Shown piece by piece: positions 1 to 13,144 of a DNA stretch of 64,000 nucleotides. Source of the DNA: Platycnemis pennipes (lineage: Eukaryota; Arthropoda; Insecta; Odonata; Platycnemididae); contig OW121846.1 in the NCBI GenBank assembly GCA_933228895.1, forward strand, positions 48,254,107-48,318,106, in the 5' to 3' direction. The translations under genes and the position numbers were made by a program. The number at the start of each line of letters is the position of its first letter. The stretch's first letter is position 1. Under the pieces are notes generated by a model. That model searched no databases, was not told the origin of the DNA, and saw only the letters and a list, made by a program, of their open reading frames with translations.

Positions 1-215
1 CAACATAAGAAAAGAAAAAGCGCTGCGGACGGGGGGAAGGTGAGAGCAGACGTCGGGGGAGTAGGGGTTGGGAGAGAAAGGAAAGGGTGGGGTCGGGGTG
101 GAGGGGTAGGGGAGAAGGAGGAGGGGTAATGCAGTGGTTGACGACGGGGGGAAGGGAGTTGAAGCGGGAAACGAGGGGAGGGGATCAGCTACACAGCGAG
201 GAAGAAACAAAATCC
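1..215. other. G-rich low-complexity leader region
   Basis: The plus strand is strongly G-rich and purine-rich, unlike the AT-rich DNA around it. It runs up to the point where similarity to the LINE copy begins, near 216. No convincing coding signal is seen. The open frame crossing it is a by-product of G-rich codons joined to the LINE frame downstream. Confidence 0.6.
85..112 (+). other. Potential G-quadruplex
   Basis: Five runs of three or four G are separated by loops of one to four bases on the plus strand. This meets the usual pattern for an intramolecular G-quadruplex. Function is unknown. Further G runs lie just upstream, around 31-70. Confidence 0.55.
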
Positions 216-660
216 CTCTTAAACAAATTCCAAGACCATATTTTCAGTGATGATGTTGAAAATAATTTGCGGACCCCAACTTACTATGGTAGACTGCACC
301 ATAATCATAAAATTAGAGAAATAGATTGCCGAACGGACAGATTCAAAATGTCCTTTCTTCCTCGTACTATTAGGGATATGAATAACAGTAAATATATCCA
401 GTACGAGTGTAGCAATGGATAACATTGGTAGCTGCATGTTGGTATAAGGACTTATAGCTAACCCAACTAACGGCATGTTTTTGCATGTATGTTTTGCAAT
501 GTTTATCTTTTTTTAAATAGCGAAGTTTTGAACAGTACCCATAAAAGTACTGATTATTTTTTTATGCATGATATGTAGTGCATGTTTGGTGAGAGTTCAC
601 CCCCTGCCACACACCTTTATGATGGCTTGCAGGGCATTATGTAGATGTTATGTAGATGAA
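216..660 (+). pseudogene. CR1/L2-like LINE, 5'-truncated copy A (RT C-terminus plus 3' UTR)
   Basis: This is the 3' end of a non-LTR retrotransposon. The translated part (about 216-420) carries the family's C-terminal region with the short motifs EIDCRTDRFKMSF and PRTIRD, which sit after the reverse transcriptase fingers and palm in CR1/L2-type ORF2. A 3' UTR follows with a hairpin (602-634) and a tail of ATGTAGATG-type repeats (636-660). The whole RT catalytic core and the endonuclease are missing, so this is a dead-on-arrival insertion. Copy B begins immediately after its tail. Clade assignment rests on recognised motifs, not on a search. Confidence 0.8.
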
Positions 661-1430
661 GACTGACAAATGATCTTTCCTGGGGTAAACACATTCGTGA
701 AATAATGGGTCAAGCGAATCGCAAACTGGGTTTCATTAAAAGAGTATTGGGTAAATGTGACGATCATGTACGAGAAATCAGCTACTTTTCCTTGTTAGAC
801 CTCATTTGGAATATGCTGCCAGTGTGTGGGATCCCTACGAAATCGGTCTAAGTAATGAACTTGAACGTGTGCAGCGAAGATCGGCAAGATTTGTAAAGGG
901 ACGATACGATAATTATATTAGCGTAACCAGTCTATTAAATGAATTGAAATGGGAATCATTGTCAGATCGCAGGTTGAAATTTATACTTCATCTCTTAAAC
1001 AAATTCCAAGGCAATATTTTCAGTGATGATGTTAAAAATATTTTACGAACCCCAACTCACAATGGCAGACTGGACCATAATCATAAAGTTAGAGAAATTG
1101 ATTGCCGAACTGATAGATTCAAAATGTCCTTTTTCCCTCGCACAATTAGAGATACGAATAACGGTAAATATGTCCTATTGGAGAGTAGCAATGAATAGCA
1201 TTGGTAGCTGCATGTTGGTATGAGTACTTAAACCTAACCCTACTAACAGAATGTTTTTGCATGTTTGCTTTGCAATTTCTATCTTTTTTAAATAGTGTTG
1301 TTCTGACTACTATATTAATACTATTCCTTTTTTATGCATGATATGTAGTGCATGTTTGGTAAGCAATCACCCCCTGCCACACACACTTGTGGTAACTTGC
1401 AGGGTATTATGTAGATGTAGATGAAGATTC
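658..1430 (+). pseudogene. CR1/L2-like LINE, 5'-truncated copy B
   Basis: A second copy of the same family abuts copy A head to tail. It begins in the thumb-proximal part of the RT (LSWGKHIREIMGQANRKLG), then shows HLEYAASVWDPYE, VQRRSARFVKG and PRTIRD, and ends at a stop near 1196. One base is missing near 800-806, which shifts the frame between SYFSL and EYAASVWDP. The 3' UTR has the conserved hairpin (1372-1404) and the ATGTAGATG tail ending near 1430. The junction with copy A has short microhomology (AAGA). Compared with copy C it lacks the catalytic RT core. Confidence 0.85.
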
Positions 1431-1511
1431 CACTATCTGCCTTCTTTCACCCAAGATCGTGGTGTGCCAAAGGCATTAAGCACGCAAATGCGAATTCGTG
1501 GTTCGAGTGGT

Positions 1512-1562
1512 AGGCCCCCTGCCACACACCCTCGTGGTGGCTCGCAGGGTATTACGTAGATG
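1512..1562 (+). mobile_element. CR1/L2-like LINE, 3'-end-only copy
   Basis: Only the last 50 or so bases of the LINE are present: the CCCTGC/GCAGGG hairpin (1517-1549) and the GTAGATGTAG tail. It is the third consecutive 3' end of the same family within about 950 bp. Such a short copy is what very early termination of target-primed reverse transcription leaves. Confidence 0.75.
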
Positions 1563-1565
1563 TAG

Positions 1566-2960
1566 GCCAGAAACCTTTTCTATCTCGTCAAAATAACACA
1601 CTCCGAGGATTAGCTGGTTGCATTACAATCCATGAATACAGCGGCTATGGACGTGCCCTCGCAATCACACATTATTCCGTGCAAGCACTAACCTTCAATG
1701 GAATGCAGAAGGTATGGTCCAAAGCTACATTACGAATAAAAACCACTTATGCAAAACATTTAAATGGTTTCGAGAACAATTTTGCCTCGAACACAATCAC
1801 TTTCCATTGTGTGATATTCCCCTAGCTAACCGCTCTGCTGAACTACGATTCACGATGAGGCAATATTATTTCTAGTCGACACCAGTTGGTCCCTTGGTTT
1901 TCTGAGAATTGGGGAGGGGCTGCACAGGGGGAGGAAGGACTGCTTGACGGAAACGAACTTTGGCCACACGATTGATTGCGTAAGGGGCCTACGTGTAGTT
2001 GCAAGGCAGCGCGAAAAAGAACATGCCCTTTTAGAGATACGAACCACCGTTATGTTATATTATAATTCAGTTTTAAATCCCCACGCGTGACATTATAGAT
2101 CTGAAAAGGCTAGGCAAGTGTATTGCCTGGCAGGGTGCTTAGCTCCTAATGTGCAAGAATATGCTAACAAATTGCTTCTTGCTATGCAGGTCATAACTCA
2201 AAGAATACATTCTATCGGCATCCTGGAGTAAATAAATATAGGATAGAGTTTTAACCAAACGAGTACGGAGTGAATTACTAAACCAGTATACCTACGTGGA
2301 GAAAACAATGACATCAAATACACATTAAAAAATCATACTCATTGGCTGGCCGCGATGCTTAGGTCGTTATTATGACGGCCTTACAGCACAAAAGTGGAGG
2401 ATTGAGCCTAAGGAGGTCTGGCTACCAGTCTTGAATCTAGCCAAAAGGTACGCAGATTTTTTAGAGCTAGCCGAAATTCAATTTTAATTTTACTTACACG
2501 AATGACATGAAATATCAACGAGTAGGGCGGACGACTTATCGGTAGCACATAAGATAAATGTGGAAATAATGGAATTACTCACAATTCTGGAAGCAAGTAG
2601 GAAGTATCCAGTTTTGATAGATAGAGGGAGGGATAGCGAGAAAGAGGAGAGGGGCGGAAGGTTGACCAACTGAGCAAGGAGAGGGGAGGTGAAAAGACTG
2701 GCTGAAGAGAAAGGGATGGCGTGCTGGGGGGCGGGGAATGAGTCATCCATGGAGTCTTCGTGGCTCGGGAATCAAATTGGTAGTGTTGTCTGTCATGATT
2801 CCGAGACATATCTATCTGAAGAATTAATTGTACCCGCTACCGTTATATGTCAACTTCACCTTTGGGATTAGTACATGTGGAGTACCAACCTACCTAACCA
2901 ATGGGACGAACACGGATTGATGTGGTGGCTATACTGACACAATCAAGGTTACGCATATGC
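1566..2960. other. Intergenic, no gene recognised
   Basis: This AT-rich sequence has only short unrelated open frames and no recognisable motif. A purine-rich patch lies at about 2620-2740. Confidence 0.5.
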
Positions 2961-2964
2961 GTTT

Positions 2965-3641
2965 TTTAAACTAATTTTGAAATTAAAATCTTATGGGATA
3001 GACAGTAACATTATATCACGGATAAGTGATTTTCTACATGATCGGGTTCAAAGGGTTGTTTTGGACCATATTACCTCACCGAAAATTTAAGTCACTTCGG
3101 GTGTCCCACAAGGTAGTGTGATAGGTCCACTCCTGTTCCTTCTGTACATTAATGATACCAGTAAGGTGGTAAAAAGTAAGCTTCGTCTATTTGCCGATGA
3201 CGCAGTTGTGTACAGGGAAATTCTAAGCCCAAATGATAGCAATATTTAAATGATGACCTACAAGCTATCGAAAATTGGTGTGATACATGGCAGTTAGAAT
3301 TATATTTTAAAAAATGTGTAGTAATGAATTTTTGGAAAAAGAATAGTTCTCCTCCTAGTACATACAAAATAAGTAATAATGAAATAACAAACGTGGAATC
3401 CATTAAATATCTTGGAATAAGACTGACACATGATCTTTCCTGGGGTAAACATATACGTGAAATAATGGGTCAAGCTAATCGTAAACTGGGTTTCATCAAA
3501 AGAACATTGGGTAAATGTGAGAACGAGAAAGCAGCTGTTTTATCATGAACGAGAAAACAGCTACTTTTCCCTTATTAGACCTTATTTGGAATATGCTGCC
3601 AGTGTATGGGATCCCTACGAAATCGGTCTAAGTAATGAACT
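2965..3641 (+). pseudogene. CR1/L2-like LINE, RT core fragment (copy C)
   Basis: This segment holds the reverse transcriptase palm missing from the other copies. After a KLKSYGI motif comes the QGS block (VPQGSVIGPLLFLLYIND, about 3097-3155) and the catalytic FADD box (3190-3201). Copy B's start (LTHDLSWGKHIREIM) follows at about 3420. There are in-frame stops (for example near 3090 and 3248), frameshifts, and a local duplication of about 25 bp near 3518-3565. Similarity ends abruptly at about 3641, in the middle of the WDPYEIGLSNEL region, so this copy lacks its 3' end and hairpin. Confidence 0.82.
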
Positions 3642-5060
3642 TTTCTTTTCAAAGCCTTTCCTTCCTTCTGAAAGACTGAAAATGAATCCATGATGTGACT
3701 TAGACAATGATTGATTTTGCTTAACTCAGTGAAGCTGATTATGAAAACGTAAAAAAGAATGACATAGCCATGGCTAGCGACATATTCCATAATTAAATTA
3801 CATCTGATACACTTTCATGAAGCCAACCGTCGAACAGCCTCCTGTTCTTTGATATTTTTGGCCGAATGACACTTGAATCTCTTCCTACAATAATTCTTCA
3901 GAAGTGTAACTCCAAGTTACACCTTAATACGCATTTCCATTGGAAGTTCTGCGACCCTAAAAAATTAGACGTCCCTGTGAACTCCTTTAAATCTACCCTA
4001 GACCAAATCTTATCACTCATTCAACTACTCTAGTCGGTAAACACAAGAAAAACCAACTATACATTGCTTATAAAATGAATTCACATACCCGAGAGTTCTC
4101 AGTCATTTTGTAGTCCCCCCTAGGGATTGAAGAAAGCCGTTTCCTTTTTAAGTTCCCCTCTCAGGGAAACTTGAAAAAACGCTATTTTAAAACAGAAGTT
4201 TATATACAATTAAATTCACTCACCAAGCACTAAAAATGGTAGACGAAAACAAAGATACCATACCAAAAAAAGACTCAATCACAATACGTCTGCACACCAG
4301 CATAAAATCTCGATAACGTTCAGCTACTCACAACTTGATGTCACAAAGGCAAGCTCTGGAATACGTAAGAATTACATTTTACACGCCTTTTAATCCGTTT
4401 AAAGAACGGAACAGAATAAATAATTTAATTTTTCAACAAATGAAAGTAAAATTTACTGGCGTAGACAATAAAAATTGTTTTTTTATTTATATAGGAAAAA
4501 TTAGCTGATTTTTGAGAGCAATTTATCTTTTCAATTTTGTTCTGCTAAAATGCGAAATGCCACACAATTAAACTTATAACAATCTTTGGTACAGAAATTT
4601 TTCACCAGGAAAGCTTTCACCGACCCTTTGGCATGGTCATATGAATATCTAGTAAGTAATTTAATTTTAATTACTATTACCGAAAAGTGGAACAAGCGTG
4701 AAACATGAAAATTGTCTACAGTAAGAGATATATGTTCAATGTGCATAGCATAAAACACCTCACTAGCACCTGTTGGACACAAATTTGAAAAATATGATTA
4801 TATAGCAGTGCAATCCTTTACGACTTTCCTTTACGATTCTCATATCCATTACACGTCTGGGTCTTTGGCATCACAAAACTCCCTAAGTCGGGAATTTCAT
4901 TTAGTTCTAAGAGATGAGCACTGCATAATAAAAATGTTACTGAGGTAATGGAATAAACTCATTATTATTATCATGTAAAAAACATATTTTTACTGCTAAT
5001 GTTTGACGGACTGAGTAGCTACTATACTCAAAGTGCTGTCAACCAAAATATACAACATAA
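3642..5060. other. Intergenic, no gene recognised
   Basis: AT-rich DNA with only short unrelated open frames. The longest, on the minus strand at 4531-4782, matches no family I recognise. Confidence 0.5.
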
Positions 5061-5062
5061 AA

Positions 5063-5137
5063 CTGCCATAGACGGGATTCGAACATTGAACCTCGGTATT
5101 TAAGGCCAATATAATGGCATCACACCAACTAAATCCA
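5063..5137 (-). repeat. tRNA-like sequence (SINE head or tRNA pseudogene)
   Basis: Read on the minus strand, the segment has a perfect pol III B box (GTTCGAATCC, plus-strand 5074-5083). About 40 bases upstream is an A-box-like TAGTTGGTGTGATG. A 4 bp stem with a 7-base loop sits where an anticodon arm would be, but the invariant U33 is missing and the acceptor arms do not pair. It is therefore a decayed tRNA or the head of a tRNA-derived SINE, not a working tRNA gene. Confidence 0.4.
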
Positions 5138-5139
5138 AA

Positions 5140-8100
5140 ATTATGTTAGTTTTTCCATTTGCAAATAATTTTAATGTAACTCTGACAATATCTTCAGTAA
5201 CTACCTGTCAAATTAGGGATGATCACTGAATCAAGAAGGAATTCGTTCGGGCAATATAGGAAATCAAAATGAACCGCGCCGTCGGAACATATTCACATAT
5301 GCACCGCAGGCAGTGCAAACATACCTGATATTTTCTGCGTTTGAATTCTTCACTTCCAACTATTGCTCATAAAAATCCAAATTACTTACTAGGAAATATT
5401 TGAGATGTCTTCTTACTATCTCCCGCTGCTTTGAACTCTGATCTTACAACACAAATGTGAGCCCTACGGCAGGTTGGACGTCTGCGAAATAAAGAGAGAG
5501 AGTATCAACATTTGATCATCGCTAGTGGTCTAAAGCCAAGCATACAAGCCTCCGAGAGAAAGAAATACTTCGCCCTGGTGGACACAAACACCCTCTGACC
5601 CTGAGCAAAGTTAGCGAGCAGGCCTTACGCCGAAGGAAAGCTTTTCACCGATTTTCCTTGAGTGACGGCGTAGTGAATTGTTCCTGAAATTCTGGCTCCC
5701 CTTGAGTCAAGGAATGTGTTTGCTTTCAGTAGAGGTTGGGTACTTCTCCTGACGTGGTCAATCTTGGAAACTTGTGAATACTGCTCGGATACTTCAACTG
5801 CTTAAAATGAAGGAATATCACATCAAATCGACCAACGTTAAATTCTGCAAAACATTTCTTGACACGTAATGAGTCTTAGATTCTGAATGTTTTCGAAGTG
5901 AGCGAATATTGCAAATTGTATGCCAAGTGGAAATTGGAACTTGAAGCAGTTCGATTCCGGAGTTGTGATAGTGCTTTGATCCCTGTGAAAGTGAGTGTTT
6001 TTTGTTCGGAGCAATCAACAACGATACAATTCATTTAGTGATATGGAACTCTTTGTGAAACGAGAGCATGCGGTTATTTATTTCGCCATGTGAACAGTGA
6101 GTGTTCCGAGGAAATTGAAATGGAATGCATTCCTGTTCTTGCATGCCATTACCCTGAAAGGACGTAAGTTATAAGGCGATACTTCTAAGAAACCTGACCT
6201 TTTGAGAATGAATTGAACCTCGTAGGAATATCAACGATTCAGGTAAAATTTGTCCTTCTTATACCTCCTGTCGATGTGTTTTCTTTACGGAGTACGTACA
6301 GAGATGCAGTCGATGTAATCACGTTAGATTTTGAATTTGGGAAATAACGATGTAATGCCTTTTATATTTGTTAGTCTCATCAATCTGGTGGCCTAGTTAA
6401 GTTCTCGCGTACGATACACCAACTCCGCCAAACTGGTAACGAAGCTAACGCATTCCCCTTAATCTATTTAAAAGCAGCACAAGAGAAATTTAGCATTTCA
6501 TAACGTGTATTTTACAATCATTAAATATGCTTAAAAGATACTAAGTGCATTTGAAAGATGACGGTCAAGCACACAAAATAGTAGAACAGAAATAGTTACT
6601 CACCAGTGTAACTTCACGCGCCATACCTGCAAGTACCAGCGTTAATCTGATTGGAAGACAATGTTGCTAGAGTGAATTCTCTGACGAAATATTTTTAAGT
6701 CGTAACATAATTAAAATTTGCCTTAATGTTGGGGTAAATTTATTCAAAAAATATACGCTATGAATTTCTAATAACTAATAATTGTTTTTGCTAAATAAAA
6801 ATGTTATAATATTTTTATTATCTTGACGTCATCTAGTTGCTAGCGTCACGTGATGCTCCCGGCATTCCCTTAATGTTAATAATCTTATACGCGGGTGACT
6901 GGCATCAGTCTGGCGCCAACATGTAACGCGGATAGAGGTGAGTAATTAATGTTTGTTTAATCGAAAGCTTTATCTTTCATTTCCAAACTTCATTTTATTC
7001 ACATTTTGGTTCATACTTTTCTTTGATATTAGGTTTGATTCTGTTGTCTTGAAATCTTATAATGTTCTTAATAGTCTAAAAATATTATTTGAAAGACTGT
7101 TTATGTATGGTATTGATTCTACGAAATCGACATACCGGTAGTAAAACAAGTGAGATGCATCTTTTGTCTCTCGTTGTTCATCCAAGCTATTTGAACCCAA
7201 AAATAACTGCTTACGTAACTACATAACACCTAAACTTACGAAATAAGTGAGATTCATTCGTGTTGAAAATGGGTGATAACGTGTTTGGTGTTCATTAATG
7301 CCTAATAAGTGATTTTCTAATTGTTACTTGACAAAACGAAGGCTCTCAATCGGAAATTTAGAGACAGACTGTTGAAGTGAGTGTTTCTATTCTTTGTGAC
7401 TCAAACCATTACTGTCCTTGGATCGTCAGAGATGTGTGGTCTAGTTTGGCTAATATTTACGAGTCGTGCAACAATTATATAATAATACAGTTAAATATGG
7501 AACAGGGACTAACTCCCACAAACGGTACTTATTCACGCGATTGAGGATTCGAGTGGACAGCTACGTCAAATCATCCTTAACAGGCTATTCTAAGAATTAA
7601 TAGTTTATTAGTAATTTATTTTCTTATCGCTTTTCATGGTTGGAGGTTGAATTTGTCTCGTAATTCAGTTACATTAGTGGACGAAGATGAATTTGATTTT
7701 CTGCTATGGAACGAAGTATAGTATTCTATGCCTCTAACTTTTATTTTATGACCTTTTCATAATGCAACTAACGCTAATGTAATTCGAAAAGCAGTTACTT
7801 CTGAGAAACCAAGGAGCAGCAATATTCTCGATGCGTGAAACAAGAGCGTTTATTTGATTCCATGGTAGTCACTTCTTTTCGGGTACCCATTTAACAAGAG
7901 CCATCCTCAGAGGATGGTATTATTTTCGTTACCTATGGGGAGCTCTTGGACCTTCCAGTCCATTGTTGTTTGACACAGAGATAATCCTTACATTGTTACT
8001 TGCACCGACAAAATATACCCAATTCAAAGCGATCAGCGTATTCGATACTATACAAGTGATTAATCATTTATATGTGCTCGTGTGTTCCCGTACAGTCACA

Positions 8101-11100
8101 AATCGACCTAATTGTACATGATTTATTTTTCAGTCCATTGGTCGGTATCTGTGGGCCTGTTGTCAATTCAGCGAAGTCAGTATTGTGCAGTGTATTTCGG
8201 AATTTGTTTCTGCGAGTCCTTGGAGTGAGTTCCCGGAGGAAGTACGGTAAGTTGAAAAAAGTTCCCTTTTAATCGCCAATCTTGATGTATTATTTATTGT
8301 TCAGAACTAAATGCTATGGCCAAATAAGAATTGAACGTCTGTGCTGAGATATTCAAGCAGTGGTGAAGGGTGATTTATGACATTGAGTCAATGTGTCGCG
8401 TTGTGTTAGTGCGTCATAATCCGTAAGTGTCTTCTAAGATAAATTTCAAGGTCAATGAATGTCAAGTGTGTACTTTACAGTAGGAAGTTTTTTCCGATGT
8501 TTCGAGTACTTTGGTAACATTGCAGCGCTGTTCAACTTTGATATAAATCGACGAATGTGACTGAGGGAAGGTTCTAATTCTCGACTTTGGATTGACAGGA
8601 CGGAGTATTACGGACCTGACAATCGCGATCGGATCTTAACCACGAATTCAAATTTTGTCTCCATGATCGTTATGCCTTTAGGGTTTCTTTCAGCATGTCC
8701 ATGGGCAATATTTTTCACAAGTCAAATAGAATATATTTTGTTAGGAACTAAGCAGAAATTGAATGATATTGAGTGAATGATACAAATATAACTTCGAGAA
8801 AAAATACTGAACTTCCACATCAAAATCAACGAAATAAAAGTTATTTTGCTGCTGCATTAGGATAATCTGATGCATTTACCGATTTATTGTTAAGTACTAT
8901 GACATTAATCTAGATTGGACCTTTCCAGCCGTTGTCAACGCATAAATTTCAAATGTAATTAATAATTGCCAGTCTTTCGGTTCAAAATTAGTTGAATTAA
9001 TTAAACATCAAACGCCTGGCATTTAATGGTCATTAGACATACCTACATCTGCATTAGATTTAATGGTCATTAAATATACCATGCGTGATTGGTGACGCTT
9101 CGTCAAGGGCCCTTTTAAAAGATCAGAGTAAACTTAATTCTAAATTGTTCTTTTTCTTTTCTGACGACTTTTTAGGTAAAAACTATTACATTCCTGCATG
9201 GTCTTATTTAATCCGCCTTTAACTCCAGCGTGTGTAGGATTTTCATTCATTACTACCTATGATTCAACCTTCCCTTTGTAAGCATAGAGCGCATATATTA
9301 TCCACGAGCATAGGGCAGGCATGTTTTATTTCTGTCTAGATAAATGACATTCCAAACAGGTACTAGGCTTGTTGAAAGGTTATGTTAAAATATTTTAATT
9401 CAAGAAGAAGGAACCCCTTTTATCTAAGAATCATTCCTTAAAACCCTACCCACACCCAAAGAAAAATGTAAACATTTTGCCGTTGTAATCTGCTATTGCT
9501 TCAAATGCAGGAGAAATTACTGTACTCCGGAATCACCTGGCGTTACTTTGAGTATACAGAGGATTCTCTGGATCATCTTCAATTCTTTATCGCGTTAAAC
9601 TACCTATGGGGATTGATCATGCCATCATTATATGTTCGGAATGTTCCATTGTGAGTGGCGTGGCAGAGGCGAAGAGTCGTAGAAGTCATATCGGAGATCG
9701 TGTAAATTTCGCTAACTCTTATTCAATCTGCGTCCCCACAGTTCTAATTCGACTTTCGTCAATTTGAAATGATCTACTTTTCTTCTGCCTGTTCTAATAT
9801 ACCCTCTGTTCTAGTTGAATTCTATGTTAAGCGTATAGGTGACGCTTGATACCTGATTTTGTAATCAACTTTAAGCCACACTTAGTTGAATTAAGTGTTT
9901 TAATCCAAAGTGCAATGCACAAAGTCTACCGTAACTGTCTGTAATTCGTCATGCCTTGGTTTTCTACTGTAGCACTCCCTCTCATTTTTCTTTCGATTCC
10001 GGATAAGATTATTTCTTTAGGCATTTCAGATTAGATAGGACCGAAAGAATTATCTCAAAAATACTTTATTGCGCTTTTCTTAAATCTTTTTTTAAACTAC
10101 ATGTTTCATTCGTTGATTCTCCTTGAGTCCCCATTGCAAATCTTCTTTCGCTTACTTTTTGAGCCCATGTAATTTTCCAATTCTTGCTTATTACTATGAT
10201 TTGTGCTTAAGATGAACATTCAGCCTCGTTGGATTTCATTACGTTTCCTATTACTGTCTGTTAGTAGATACCGTTTGTTGTGGCATTGGATATTTCCATA
10301 AACATTGATAATAAGTCCGTTTCTCCTTCGATAATGTCTGCTTGTTAAAATGGAAGTTTTTTTTTCTGTCATATTTCCCAGTTTCTCTTTGTTTTTTCAA
10401 TCCATATGTGAATGCTGTGTGCAATGCACTATCCCCTTCTTTCTAATATCTTATTCTCCCATGTAGTTTATCTCAAGTTCCATTAGCTCTAATTTACTCA
10501 AGGTTATATTAAATATTTTCTGGTTCTATGTAGACTTTGCAGAAATGTATGGTTTAAAATTATGTTTTCAACGAACGCATTATAGTGAAACATCCTGAAG
10601 TTAATTTCTCGTTCATAGAATTAAAAAAATATGATCTCTAGTTATAAAACAACCTACAACCATACCATACTATCCATAATTGGTTAATCACGACACGCAC
10701 AGGGCGTTATTTTTATGCGTTACAATTTGATACATATTTTATTACGCTATGATTTGATGTTAAAAAAACATCGTAAAACTGTGGAACACTCTGGGTCACC
10801 CTGGGTTGAAGAGTCTTCGATCTTAAATCCACTGATACAATTAGGATAAGATTGATAAGGATTTTTCAAATCTGAAATAATCAAACACTAAGATGCATTT
10901 CTTTTCGAGAGAGAAAGTGGAAGTGGATACTTTTATAAATGTATGGAGAATTTTCATCATGTTAATTGAAGAGGAATGTTAATTGAAGAGGAGAGCGGTG
11001 ATGATAGGAAACTACAATTTTAACTAGAAACTGTAGTTATAACTGGAGTGAGTGCTATTAAATTATGAATATTGTTCTCACACGCATGGTTACCTTAAGT

Positions 11101-11845
11101 TTCCTAAATATTATCATATGTTTAATTTTATTTCAACGGAGATATATTCATTGTTATTGGAGTTGAGTAATTTCAATACCTTTTCCATAACAACTCTTGA
11201 TAAGTAACCACATGATTCAAGCCCCGGTTTTATCAATAATCAATTGACAACAACATTGCGTTTACTATTGCCTTTTATGGAGAATATATCTGTATTAAAT
11301 TTTAGTAAAAACAATAACGTACCCTAATTTCAATGATGCTTCGCAAGTCAATATTTCTTAGCCTATACATTGTATTTTAATCTCCTGCGAATTAATCCAA
11401 TCCCTTAGAGCCAATCCAAATTTAACCTATTTAAAGTTCACATTAGGAGTATTTACTTGTTTTGGACCTCTTCGCCCTTGTGTGAGGTACTTAAATATTT
11501 CATTCGATTATTCATATTACTGCTAATTTTAAGTTTTGTTGCGTAAAGCATTATCAGTTAGTATCGGGAATAGTAATACCGTATGCGCGTGCCTACCATG
11601 AGGGCCGAACATGACTATCAAATTAGCCGCGATAGCGACTCCAGTGTATTCCTAGGGCTCGACCAAGAATGCTGAGGCTGATGGATTCAATAGAAGAGCC
11701 TTGCCTTGTGTTTGGCCGTCAGCCATTCGTGGCTACGTATTCGTGTTTGGACGTCTCGATTTTATGTTCTCGTCGTTGTTCGGAGCGAGGGCAAAAGCAT
11801 GATTCTTAGTTCCTCTTTCTTTTTCCCTACTTCAGTTTCTAATCC
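5140..11845. other. Long AT-rich intergenic or intronic stretch
   Basis: No coding gene is recognised. Two splice-like contexts stand out. A strong donor, AG followed by GTGAGT, is at 6936-6943. A candidate 113 bp segment, 8134-8246, lies between a pyrimidine-rich CAG and an ACG/GTAAGT donor. They could be 5' untranslated exons of a host gene, but nothing else supports that. Small direct repeats occur at 9019/9058 (ATTTAATGGTCATTA) and at 10960-10975/10977-10992. Confidence 0.4.
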
Positions 11846-12085
11846 CAACCTTTTACCTTCCCTCCCGGTCTAAAGCGAGGAGCAGGATTGAAACTATAGA
11901 TGAGAAGTGGGCCTGACATTGGGCTGAGATCGTAGCTATTCGTGAGTTCTCCAAACATCCCTAGCGAGTGTGTGTTTGGATGCGAAATTCTTTATTTCCC
12001 CTTTCCTCTTCCGAGCTTCAGTTTCTAATCACTTACTTTCTCATTCTCCCTCCCCTTCCGTGATTATCCGTGGTGATATCAACCC
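11846..12085 (+). repeat. Diverged dispersed duplication, copy 1
   Basis: About 240 bp recurs 1,299 bp downstream at 13,145-13,385. It includes the anchors CCTTTTACCTTCCCTCCCGG, GAAACTATAGATGAGAAG and CCTAGCGAGTGTGTGTTTGG. Weaker similarity continues for roughly another 150 bp. No coding potential is evident. Either an old segmental duplication or two copies of an interspersed repeat would fit. Confidence 0.75.
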
Positions 12086-13144
12086 TCACACTCGTAGTTC
12101 TCGGGGGGGTGACACATGCCGCTTAAGGTATGTCTATCGGATATAGTGGGAGAATAACGATCAAAAACCCAATTGATTCCGCTCATTGTTTTGTCCGCAT
12201 TTTAGGGCAAGCTGAATCTCCTTCCCACTTTATCTTAATTCTAAATATTGCTTTCCTTTCCTCCAATTATGAGAACAGGTGATATCAGCGACCACAAGTA
12301 AAATGAGCCCTGAGATTCGTACGAAAAAAGAGCTTTTAAAGGTGTCTGTGTGCGTCATAGACGCCCGGCATTGTAGGAATTTGAGCGAGCATCGAAGTCG
12401 GTCGAGCTGGACTTCCCTCGGCTAGAACCACCTGGATGGGTCACCGGATCCTTCTCATCATCCTCCTCAGAGATTGCTTGATACAATGGGATAAAAACCA
12501 ATCATTATCTCGTTCTTATCACGTACTTCAGCCTCCTCTCAGCCTTCCAACGCAAAGGTTTGACTCCATCTTTATATCCCTGAAGAGAACTACCGAAGAA
12601 TAATACATTGATACCCTGTATTCGTTCTGCACGACTGCGATTGATGGCTGCTCTATGCCTCCGAAGAGCAGTTGACGCCTCTCTTAAGGCATCGATGAGG
12701 CAGGCTCGCTGTTATATGGTGCGCAGCTGAAGGAAGGGCTTCCGAGGAGGATGATTCGTATAGTGTTTTGACCTTTTTTCAGTCCACTGAGGACGACATT
12801 TCCCGGGTTAAGCTCGAGCCTAAGTGCGGAGGTCAATTTATTGTTGTAAGTAAATGTCCCCTTCCGTGTTCCGAATACAGTCGGTGGGAAACCAAAAAAT
12901 TAATGCCGCGTCCGCGATTTAAAAGCGGTGGTTTAGCACGACGACCGAATCTGCAGATAGGCATGTTCTCGAAATGCTGTCTCGTACCGATAAAATATGA
13001 GAGGAAGTATGAGGAAAGATTTATCTTTATTGTTAGAAGACGGATTAGTGTAGAGTCTAGAGTACTGACGTCCGAACCATCACTCCTGTCATGAGTAGGT
13101 TATTGGCGACGCTAGGTTTCTCTCCATCCTTCCTCCTCCTTTCT
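12086..13144. other. Spacer between the two duplicate copies
   Basis: This is moderately GC-rich unique sequence with a 108-codon plus-strand open frame (12,768-13,094) that I do not recognise. It has no clear motif and its start is not ATG-led with any supporting context, so I do not call it a gene. Confidence 0.4.

Noticed and set aside
5063..5137. A functional tRNA gene
   Set aside because: The B box is perfect, but the acceptor stem does not pair and the anticodon loop lacks U33, so it is reported only as a tRNA-like repeat.
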